A DNA stretch of 64,000 nucleotides from Piezodorus guildinii (lineage: Eukaryota; Arthropoda; Insecta; Hemiptera; Pentatomidae): NCBI GenBank assembly GCA_023052935.1, contig CM041292.1, forward strand, positions 110,657,147 through 110,721,146, given 5' to 3'. The notes below the pieces were generated by a model that was given only the letters and a program-made list of their open reading frames with translations, was not told the DNA's origin and made no database searches. Below, piece by piece: positions 46,301 through 58,300 of this stretch (its first letter is position 1; each line of letters opens with the position of its first letter). The translations under genes and the position numbers were made by a program.

Positions 46301-49300
46301 TGAATGAAGTGAGCTGATTTAAGGTGGGGGATGGGCAGAGCCAGAGACTGGTGGGGCTTAATCCTGCCGGAGATTTTAAAGATAAAACAGACTGATTTAC
46401 CTGGATATTGTGAAAATATATTTTCTGATAAAATTAGTTTCCCTGGTCTGATTTCTGTCAAACTTCGTAACTGATTTCTCTGGCCACTAAACTACACTTA
46501 GTTTAAAAACTGTTACAATTGGTCCACTTTTACTGATAATATACACGTTTATTTTGAAGACGATGTGACACACTCAAGACTCAGAGACGAACTCCACACA
46601 TAAACAATCTACAAAAAAGTATATTTTATTACTGATAATTAAAAGTTAAGTGTTTTTTTGGTTTATATTTTTTGTATGGAGGAGAGACCGAGGTTACCTC
46701 AGTGTTTCACATCTATCAGTGTTGCCTATCTACTAATATTCCAAAATATGTCTCAAATAAAGATTACTTTTAATCTAATAGAACTCAGCCTTGGAGGTCA
46801 TGTATTTGGTTGCTAACCTTTGGTAAATGAACTTATAGACAAAATGTTTATAATATTAATAAAGAAAGACTGTTGCATGCACAGTGGTCTGTGTATACCT
46901 GTCCCCTAGAGATAGGACATTTAATATCAATATCAGTGAAAGTTATCTTGTCTCCATTTTATCTAAACCACTTGAAAGAATAGTTCACTCACAGCTCAAT
47001 AACTTTCTTAAGGAAAAAACCTTCCACACCATTTACAGTCTGGTTTCCGATCCCAATAATCTATCCTTTCTGTACTGTTAAAAATCACCCTTCTTCTTCT
47101 TCTCTGTGTGCCGTTAAGCGTGGAGTTGCAGTCTCTGTCCATTGAGCCCACTGGTTTCTGTCCCTGGCAAGTCTTCTCATCTCTGGGATTGTACGTCCTC
47201 TTGCTGCTCCAAGTTTTCCAATGTAGTCTGTATACAACATCTGGGTCTGCCACGAGGGTGTCTTCCTTCCAGTTTGGCTTCCAAGTACCACCTGGCCTTT
47301 CGGGTATCGTCCATTCTACAGGCATGCCAATACCATTTAAGTTGCCTTTCTTCCAGGATGTCACAGACTGATCTTACACATAAATCCTCATGTACTCTTT
47401 TATTCCTGATGCAATCCCTCTTTGTCTTTCCGACTATTTTTCCGAGGAATCTAATTTCAGCCGATGTGATCTTACTCACATGCTTGCTGATGGTTGTTCA
47501 ACTTTCTGCTCCGTACAGGAGCACCGGAAGAAACACATTTAAATAGCCTGATTTTCGCCTCTCTACTAACTTCCAGCTTGCCTATGATTGTTTTTGAGAT
47601 CTGGTAGTATAGTCCATTGGCCTTCGTCACTCGATTTAGGACCTCCTGATCTATTTTACCATCACTACTTATAATGGTCCCTAGGTACGTATAATTATTC
47701 ATTGATTCCAGGGGTTCTCCAGTACATGAAATCACAGGCTCCACATTTCTCTTCCAACTCTCATTAATTTGCTTTTAGTTGAGTTTATGTTCAGCCCTCT
47801 TAACTTCAGTTCCTGTTTCCATTCTAGTAATGATGATTGGGTGACTCCTAGGAGTCAGCTGTGAGGACTATATCATCGGCATAGATCATGGCTTGTGCTA
47901 GCACTAGTATTAGGTTCCAATATCCCACCACTGCTCTTGGGGTCCTCCTTTTTGCACACCTTCGATATCTCATCCATTAGAAGGATAAATAGAGAATAAA
48001 AAGGGTACCGGCAAACCTGGTAAGCGCTATCAAATCAGTATACCAAGATCCAAAGGGTATTGTGAGACTTAATGGCCAAACGTCACAGCCTTTCCACTTC
48101 TATAGAGGAGTAAAGCAGGGAGATAGCCTAAATCCCCTGCTAGTTATCCTTAAAAATCATCCAAGACCTACAATTCTCAATAGAACAACAAAAAATTACA
48201 ATTCTAATCCTTTTTGATTTCTTAAAAGCTTTCCATTGAGTTAAAAATAACACCCTACTTTCCAAACTACAAAACCTTCAAATATTACATCTTAAAATGG
48301 TTTGTTCCTTTTTTTTCCTCTCAAGCTCAAACTGTTTATTTAAAAATCACACTTAATTTGTCTCTTGATCATTTAGTTTTAATTTATCTTCCCTCAAAGC
48401 ATCATGATTAATATTATAACTTTTTTCCTTTCAGGAAAGATTCCTCTTGGTTTTAAATACGAAGCTGCTGAATGGTCAGCTAGAACTCATGGAATTCCAA
48501 TAAACGATCCGAGTTGGAATGAAGGGATCAAAGATCCTCTAGAAATGTTTAGAAAAGTTAAGGATTTCATAAAGGTAAATTAATTTATATTTTTAATTTT
48601 ATTAATGCTCTTAGAAATATATTGTAATTATTCTTCTTTTCTTAATACGTATTCACTCTGCTTGTCATTCAACTTTTCTTGAAGCTTTATTTTAGGTTAG
48701 GAGCTGACTACAGATTCAATCTACAGAAGGGTTTTCAGCTCAATACCATTTTAAATTACTGATAATCATGTAACATAAGGCTGAAAGTTTTACTAAATTT
48801 ATGGCTTGTGTCTTTAAAAAAGAATTTACCTAAATCGACAGCTTAATTAGTGCATTTCTGAAAACTAAAAGTCAGCAAATAGTCTAGTAAACAAAGATAT
48901 TCATGAAATAATTTTTTAAAGTGAAAAAAAGGGCATTAAGTGATTTTTTGCAGAGGAAAAACTGGCTAGTTAGCATTAAAAACTGATTATCACCAACATG
49001 CTACGTCATCAGTAATAGGTATACAAATGATGCACGCACAGTGGTGTCCAAAGCGATATATCAATATCAATTTTGGCAAAAGATATCGATGGGGTGTAAT
49101 ATCACTACTAAAATATCAATATTTATAATATCCGTATTTCAGTATTTAATTGAATTAAAATTGCTTTCAAATGTAACTTCTTGCTGTATATAAAGTTTAT
49201 ATTATGAATTTGTGAATGCTCTTGCCATTAAAATATCAATATTTTTAAATGTTATTAAAACATTTCTTTGCTTTAAAATATCTTAACATACAAAACAAAA

Positions 49301-52300
49301 TTGAGCTTGAAAAGAATATCTTGATCATATTAGCAAAGGAAAATGGATATGTTGTCGTGTATTTGAAAATTAAATTAATTTTGATTATAATAGTTTCAAT
49401 TAAGAACACACAAACAACCTAAAACAAAGAATATTTTGTTACTGATTGATTACAACATTTTTTTTTTTTTTTGCTTCAAAGGGAGACAGGTTATCTCAGT
49501 GTTGCACATTTGTCAACGTTACACACCTACAGATATTCCAAAATATGTCTTTAATAAAGATTACTTATGAATGAATAGAACTCAGTTTAGGAGATAATTT
49601 ATTTGTATTCTAACCTTTGGTAAATGAACTCAAGAAAAACAATCTTTATAATATTAGTGAAGAAATAAGCATATTTTTAAGTCAAAATTCCCTTCAGTAT
49701 TTGTGATTTGTAATTCAAAGAAGGGAAATAAATAAAATAAGGTGTCAATGATTTAGGGACAAGAAGAAAAATTATGCAATATCCTAATCAACAAATTTTT
49801 GAAGACTTACAATAATGGTTGAGGAGGAAGATAAAATTAAGCATTGTATCAAACAAACCAAACATTAAAGTTAGCAGTAAAGAAATAAGGAAAAAAACAT
49901 CAATTTGGTTATTTCAAAGATTGATCAATCTTCTAAAACAGAGAATAATTCGAATTATAAAAGGATCACTAGAGGCCTTTTACACATCGTAAGGTATTGA
50001 GCAGGATATCTGATAGGAGTCGGTTAAGGAGGTCTGATTGTTTCCTGCAGATCAAGAAGGAACAGTGAAAGGATTAAGGCTGTGATCTATGGATTTTGGT
50101 TAGGATAGGAGAAGTTGGAAGAATATTCTGTCTGGGTGGGGACTTTTTTCCTCCATCACAGACTATGTTCAACATTTGATTGAGGTTCTGGTGGAGGGTT
50201 GATTTGAGAGGAAAATTACAGTAGGATAAGGTGGTTGGAAATCTAGGTCGCCAACTTAATCCTTAATATGCTTTTAGAAAGATATTTCATTTAAAGGAAT
50301 TTGAGGTTCAGAATTGGAATGAGAAGTCGGAATGTTAGAATGGGTATTAATATGAGTAGTCTGAGTATTTGAATCGGAGATTGCTGGCTGAGGAAGGGAG
50401 GTTGGAGGCTTAGAAAAAGAGGCTTGAGAGTTAGCTTGCCTGGTTGGAAGTTGAAGTAGAGAAGCTTGACTCGCCTGTTGTCGAGAATTCCTGCCAATGT
50501 TCGAAACTGTTGTGGTCTTGATCTTGGAGCTCGTTGTTCTATTATCTTCATTGATAACCACATTTCATTCATTCACTCTGTTTTCGCACTGAAGGGTCAG
50601 ATTTTAGGTCTTCGGGAACTTGGTTCCTTTGCAATTAGAGGAAGTGAAATGACTTTTTGACATAGCATATTTTTGTAAATAATGTATCCTTTATAATTAG
50701 CTGGATGGGCTTTACCACATAGAGCACATTTAGCCGGTGTATCTCGAGTCTTCAGACAGGTTGGTCTCATGCGGGACTGGTACATTTCACACATCTAACC
50801 TGATGATGACTATAAGCCTTCGTGTGCCTAAGGCTTTGGCACATAATACACTGAACAATGTCTGCTGTTAGTCTAGGTTCCTCAAAACGTGGGACAGTGG
50901 AAACTAATTTATTGATGTGAAATATTTCAGAATTATTGTGTACAGGTTCAAGGTCAATAAAAAAAAAGGGAAGAGAGTATTTTTCCAATGGGGTGAATCA
51001 CGTAGGAGATGTTTCTGACACTGTGACCTAACTCTTTGATATCTCTCTTAATGGCTGTGGTGGTATGTAGTCCTCTCAGAACTACTAGATATGGCTTCTC
51101 TTGTTTAAGTTGGTAGCAATGAAAGTCATACTTTTTGTCTGTTAAGTGGCTAACCAATTTTTTATAACTCTCTTTGTTTGTCGTGTTGATTGTGACCTCC
51201 TTTAATCTTAAAAAACATTTGGAATTTGTCTGGCCAATTAATTTAGAAATTTCTCCAGAGTCCCGTATATCGGTGAAAATGGAGAGAAGCTGTGGTTCAG
51301 GAATTTGACGTGGTGTTGTGGTCTCTGTATCAATGTTACTGAGGGATGAAAACTTGTTGGTGGTAATGACATTTGGTATAGCTGAGGTAGAGAGGAATCA
51401 AAACTATCGACTGCACAGGTGCTGCTTGAGTTATTTGTTGAATTTTGTTTTTTTTCTTTTTATTATTTTTTTTTTTTTATTTGATAAATTTTTGAGAAAA
51501 CCGGGTGTTTAATTGCATTGTCTCTTTTGAAGAGTTCTTCTTTTCAAGTATTATGTTATACTCACTTATTTCAGAGAAGGCTGTATCTTCATTGGTTTCC
51601 AAACACAAAGTTTTTTTAATTATTTTAATTTTTAGATTTAGTAAATAAAATAAAGGAAATTAAAATTTATCTTATAAATATACACATAAATAATATAAAG
51701 GAGGAAAAATAATATGCAAGAGAGAAAAAAAAAAAGTATCTATGACTGGAATCAAACTGGTACAGAAATAGGTTGATGATATCAGGTAGTAGCTCTTGAA
51801 CCGAGTGAGCTGTCAGATACTATAGATAACAAATGATCACCGGGCAATAACTATTTGTAGGTTCACTTGCGACCATGATGCTTAAACTCTCATTTAGAAA
51901 TGAAAATAAATTGTTAAAGAATTAATTAAATTGAATTTCAATAGAAAAATGTGTTTTATTAAATAAGCTATTATATTATTACTAGCTGAATCCCGCTGCT
52001 ATGCTCACGAATATATTTTTTTTTCTTGATTTATATATGTTTGTGGTAAGAGTAACTCTTAATTCATAAAAATTCGCTAAAGTCAATCAGTTCCTCTTTT
52101 AACTTTTTTTTAAGAACAGCGGATAGTGTTATTATTGAATGCCAGATCTTAATTTTACTTAGCAAAATTTTCAATAACACATCAGAAAAAGTATCAACAT
52201 ATTAGCTTAAATATATAACCATTTTATTTCATTGTACTTTTGCAACAAAAAGGCGTATTTTCTCTACTCCTTGGTAAATCCATGAAAATGAATAAGTTTT

Positions 52301-55300
52301 TTAAATCATTTTGATAAATTAATAACAACTGAACGTTTCTCCTTAGCAACTTAATCCCAAAACAATAGCCCTATTTGATGTAGTATGTTTGTTGTAAATA
52401 TATAACCCGCAACTTTGCTCTCGAATATTCTATGATGATTTAAATTTACATTTATGCGCTTATGGTAATTTTTTTTCATGCTTTAATAACAAAATCTTTT
52501 TCAGACACTTAAAATCATTGTAAAATGGCCTGTTACTAAAACAGTTAGTAGTGTCTACATTGTGCACACAAACCATTAATATAATCTAATATGCTTTATT
52601 TATATTTTTATTATCTTTAGTAATACTAATCAGATTAGGATGATTTTGCGTTCATATGGTTAGAAATTTGGCCATAAAACCTTTTTAATAGTACCTTTAT
52701 TTTTTTATCTTTAAATTTTTAATCTTTAAAGGTTTTAGAATAGGAAAAAATAAAAATCACCTGTTACTCACAGCTTCCTTAGTTTAGTTTCGTTGTCCCC
52801 AGTAGTTCTGTTTCCTTTATATATATTGATCCAAGTTGAAACGTGGTTATGGCAGGATAATTATTTATTTTTGTGATTATCGTTATGGAGTGCCTCTGGG
52901 ATTGGGAGATCTTCCTGGTGCCCGCACAGCTTCTATCAAGTGGGTCCCCAAAATGTAGGAAAATCTCAAATACTATGTACTGAACCCCAAATTGTATTAC
53001 ATTTTTACAGTTAACAAAAAAAAAAAAAAGGTATTAAACTCTATGGGGGTGTAGCAAGCACCACTTCTGCCACTCCAAGATCCACTTTGTAAAACATCAA
53101 CCTGAACTGAAAACCGAATTTCCATTCCAGAGATGCATCACTATTTTTACTATTACGTCTTATCTATCATGATCCTATTTAGCTCAGTAAAATAAGGATA
53201 TTTGTGGAAATTAATTCGGACAAAGCTAGAAATTGTTTTAATACCTCTTAATGGTCCTAAATAAAAGTAATCTGAGTTTGCAACATCACAGTTGGTGAGC
53301 TTAACTTTTCGTAGCCCAAAAACCTCGAATTGTTCGCACTTTTTTTGTATATAACTCGTTAACAGAGCTTACTACAGAAAATATCTTTCCTTTCAAAATA
53401 AAAGAACTTTCAATTTCCTTTCTAAAAGTTATCTTAGTTATTGAATTAGTAATGTTGCCACAATCGTTCATCAGAAATAGACAAATTTTTCCATTTTTGT
53501 TGAAAAACCCACTTTGGTCAATAAGAGACTACTGTTACTTGGAAACAGCTATCAAAATCAAAAAAAGTCATAGTACAAAAGTTGTAAATCATCAAATTTC
53601 ATGTCTGATAGCCTCTTTATATTTCAGATTCGTTTGGTAAGAACCTTCAAAAAATATATTTTTTTTTTTTATCAATTTTCCACAACACGTGTCCAAAGGC
53701 ATGTGAGAAATATTTGCTGGATACGGCCGATTTAAAACATTCTGCAGTGACTGATGCTATAGTTTTACTGGGAATAACGATATTTGCAACATATAGCATA
53801 TCATAAACATATTCTCTATTTTAATTTATAATATTCTTTATATTACGCATGACATAGTTTAAAAAAAAATAGGAGAAAGTGTAGGTTGTATAAATAGAAA
53901 TAGGTTTTTGCACCATATTATTTTTGGTTGGTACCTACAATTAAACAGCTGTAAAATTTAATTTAATATATATAAATAAAAATGTACATTGGAGAAGTAA
54001 TTTAGTATATCTCCATCAGTCGAAAAGTATTTTCTTCTCTTGGGGGTGTGATTGAAGGGACAAAGGGGATATTTCCTTAGACCGTTTGGGTTCTTTAGAG
54101 AATAAAGAGTCTTGTATAGGATAAAGTATAGCAGTTAGCAGTGGCATTTTATTCATCTGGCTATTCACCTCGTCCGCATCATCATCATAGTATCACCATC
54201 TCCTAAACCTCGCCTTTGGTTCACAACACAATATCATATAAGTGTATCAAGGGATGCATTGATAGGTAGAGCAGTAGTATATGTACCTTATTTAGTATAT
54301 GTACCCGTACATTGGAGAAGCTATTTAGAATATAATCATCAGGTAAAACACTTGTTATTTTCTTTGAAATTCGATTGAAAGGATGTGGAGGATATTTCTC
54401 GAGACGGTATTTGTTCTTTAGAGAAGGATCTTACAGTTTAGCAGCAAGCAATAGCATTCATCCATCTCCCTCACTACCTTGTTTATGTCTATATCTTCAT
54501 CATAGTAGGCTGAGATTAGAAATTAAGTTTCTGTGGATGGGATGTTCAAGCAAGATTACCCATGCAGCGGTATTGCATATTGTATGTTTGCGACTGCTGT
54601 ACCTACCTATACATCCCTTGGTACACTTACATGATATTGTGTTGTGCACCTAAGGTGGGGCTGACAATGATATTATGATGATGATGCGAACGAGGTGAAT
54701 AGCCAGATGAATAAAATGCCACCGCTAACTGCTATACTTAATCTTATACAAGATCCTTCATTCTCTAAAGAACCCAGACCGTCTCAGGAAATATCCCATT
54801 CGTCCCTTCAATCATACCCCCAATAGAAGAAACTGGTTTTCAACTGATAGATTTATTCTAAATTTCTTCTCCAATGTGCATTTTTATTTATGTATATCAA
54901 TTTTTTCAGCAGTTTGATTGTAGATACCGACCAAATATAATATGGTGCAAAAACCTATTTCTATTTATCCAACCTACACTTTCTCCTATTTTGATTTATT
55001 TAGTGACCATCTTTAGCTTCCCATCCTATATCAAGCGTGGTGAAGTTCCGCCTCACCTTTTGTTGTTTTACCAACTCGTCCCTAGTGGTTTGCCTTACAA
55101 GGCGGGTGATGAGAGGAGGTGGCCTTTAATCACCCGGCTCAGGTTGGTGATGTTCCATGATGTCGAGATCTTCCGGGGAAATCTTCACTGCTAGGCCGGC
55201 TGCTACACTTGTCATCAAAGCCGCTGGAGTTTCCCCCGGGTGGACTGGGATGCCCCGAATTTCTAAGAACCTGCACAGAAGTCCGTGCTCAGTCTTATTA

Positions 55301-58300
55301 AGTCTTTCCTCAAGTTCACCCACTTCCTTTTTTAAGTACTTATCCTCCGAAGTTAGTTCTTCTATATATTTAGATTGGCCTTCGAGATGGTTTTCAATTT
55401 TTGAGAGCCTCTTATTTAGTTCAAAGCTTAGCTCTCCGTACTTCTCTTGTTAATCCTTGATGCCTTTTATTTCTTCTTTTACTTGGGAACCTAGGCCGGA
55501 AACTGCTATCATAATATCAGCCGTGGTTGCCTCCCTCGCTTCCTCCTGACAACTTTTAGGCGATGGTTTTTCACTGACCGACTGAGCTTTTTTTCCTTCG
55601 TCGCATTTAGGGAAAAACCAGGACTTTTTAATAATTTCAATATCCTTTTTTTAATAGCTTGCAACATTTGCTGTGAAAAACAACATGACACTTGCTGCAA
55701 ATTAAATTGTGTTTGCCATCGTGTGTGATGGCACAATCACATAATGTGCAGATAACCATTTTTTAAATTATATAATAAAATGAAATAATATATAGAAGTC
55801 ATAAAGTAATCTTAGTTATTTTACATTATATTAAAAAAAATAATAAACTGTACAATTACAACTTGGCCTGTACAATTGGTTGGCCAACAGCTGTAGAAGG
55901 ATGTGATCAGGCTAAGATCATGCTCAGCCGCTAGGGGTTTTCTCTAATTGTAGGACTTGAAGAATGTCTCTATCCTAGGCTGAAATAAAAGAATAATTAA
56001 TTATTCTGATACAGCCATGGTTCAAACAGTAGTCAAGTGATATTGTATTAAAATGAGAACTACATTCTTGTCCATAAAACCCTTATAATTTTTAAAATGA
56101 TATAATTTTTTTTTTTCCAGAAATTTGCTGGCCCTTCTGAAGTACCTCCAATCTACACATTGTTTGATACTTTAAATGCTAACAGTCGTGTTTCTGTTGT
56201 GAAATCTGCTTTGAATATGATGTGTGATGCTGCTAGTGAGTTATTAAACACTATTCATTACCATTATGAAATTTTTATTTTAGTGTTTGTGAATGATAGA
56301 TATTCTTTTTTAAGCTTTATATTTGTGAAGGAAACGTTAATTTACAACCTGTAGCATAATAGAATCTAAATAGCAAAAGATTTTTTTGTCTTTTAATCTA
56401 TTAAGGAATCAGGCCAAACATTATCAAACCTTTGCGCTCTAGAGGTGCCTCTCAGGCACTATTGGATGTGATGCAACAATTCAAGCAGTGCCCCTCAGCA
56501 GCAAATCGATGTGATAGCAGTGTTTATTTAGATTATTACAATTACACTTATCTGACAAGTCAAAGATGCATCATGGAGATTTATTTTACAAAATATCGAA
56601 GCAAAAATATAGAATGTCATGTTTAACTAATATTTCTATAATTTCCTTTAATATGTAGTAACTAAATTATTATTATATTTCTTTTTTTAAAGAGTCGTTA
56701 TCTTCTTTTTAATGTTAGAAGTACGGTAAAGAATAGAAAGAAACTTTATTCTGGGACAACAGCCCCTAAGAATAACATAAAAATAATAATTACTATGGGC
56801 TAAAGATACTTATAAAATTAAACATAATAATAGTAAATTAAATGTATATAATTCTATTTAATTAATTCAAAAAGAAAAGGTAAATTACAGCTATATGGTC
56901 ACATATTATAGAAAAAAAAATGAAAAATATTAAATTAACTTTCCACAATAGATGTTTGAAAGTTTGAACACTATCTACTTTCATTTAATCGGGGTAATGA
57001 TATTAGTTAACATCTGCTTGCAAAGAAAGAAGATATTGAAAGATAAGAGAATAGAATGAAGAAAGAGAAGGTGCATGAGGGATGTTTGACAGGAGTATTC
57101 CTGAAGACAGAGGACTTGGCTAAAAAAAAGCACTCATATTTTATCTTTCACCTGGAAGGGTGTTTAGAGGTCAAAGCTGGGCTCTTGTTTCCTGGAAATG
57201 GTCTCTAGATTTGAATTGCAGCAGACTTAGAGATGGTGGTGGTGGGGCCTGATGTTTGGTAGAGAAAGGATCCAAGGAAAGATTGCCTTCCTATGGACGG
57301 AAATAGCCACTTTGACTCCTTATAGAAGTGTGAGATACATGAGAACGTCTCGAGGTAACGAATAGTAATCTTAAAAAGCAATTCATTATTTGTTTCGATC
57401 TGTCCTCGAGTACTTTCGAGATGTCACATTACCATTGTCATAGTGAGTGAAAATGAGTGAGGATACTAGGGTTTTCCGGGAGGATTGTGAAAGGATGGTG
57501 TCAGTGAAATAATTTTAAGGTACTTTGGGGATTTTGGCCACATGGGGTTTCCAGGACAGCTTCTGGTCAATGATGATATCTAGGTTTTTAATGGGGGAGC
57601 TGAAAATAATTGGATGATATTTAGGCAAAAGAGTGATGATAGAGCTAAGGAGGAAATCGGAACTGATAACTATATCCTGAGTTTTCGTAGGATTAAGTCA
57701 TCAGGTTTGCCCTGCCACTGATTCTACCTAGGTCGTCCTGAATACTGGCTAATCCTACTAATAACTCAGACGGATGGAATGAATAATCGATTTGGAAGTC
57801 ATCAGCATATTGGTGGTAGAAACAATAGCCAATGGACTTGGGAAGGTCATTGGTATAGCAATTGTAGAGAAGAGGAGAAATACTTGAACCTTGGGCTATA
57901 TCTGAGATAGAGGAATAGAGGAAGAAGGAATATTTACTCGGGATAACAACTGCTGGAGAACTCTCAAAAAGAAAAGATTGGAACCTTTGGACAGAATTAT
58001 TGGAAAATGATTAAAATTTTAATATGGAAAAAAAGATAAAATAGTTCAGGTAATCAAAGGCTTTGGCGAAGTCTAGGGTATTTTATACAGAAAACATAAA
58101 TGTTTTGCATTATACTTTAGTTTGTGCATGTGTCCCAGGTTTAACATGATATTTAACCACTGACCTGACTTACCCCTGTTGTAATATACAATCCACTTTA
58201 CAGCACACAATATTATTCTTTTGAGAAAAGGATTGATTTGCCTAGTTAGCAGTGAAACACATGTCTCATACCCACCTGCTTCTGTTCATTAAGGTCATGA

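Larger units (their letters stand above)
42699..46565 (-). mobile_element. RTE-like LINE, near full length, with TGACACA target duplication
   Basis: 3,867 bp flanked by TGACACA (42692-42698 and 46566-46572). Coding strand is -. From 5': a Lys/Glu-rich leader near 46200, an APE-type endonuclease (CTLNTRTL, WDVIGLSEVRRK, VLIQVYAPTAA, VMGDWNGRAG, SDHRLIRATL), then RT and C-terminus. The 3' end has an AATAAAG signal and a TTATTATTATT tail. APE upstream of RT, and the 'AGFR...STIDHLHTVNQLIEK' and 'GR.RRRWVNEI' signatures, fit the RTE clade. Several frame breaks and stops, so inactive as read. Confidence 0.85.

Noticed and set aside
56406..56626. Additional mael exon after exon 5
   Set aside because: An AG and a 64-codon frame (RSRGASQALLDVMQQF) could be joined in phase, but the frame runs to a stop with no MAEL-domain match. 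Joining exon 5 directly to exon 6 gives a continuous, family-like protein.
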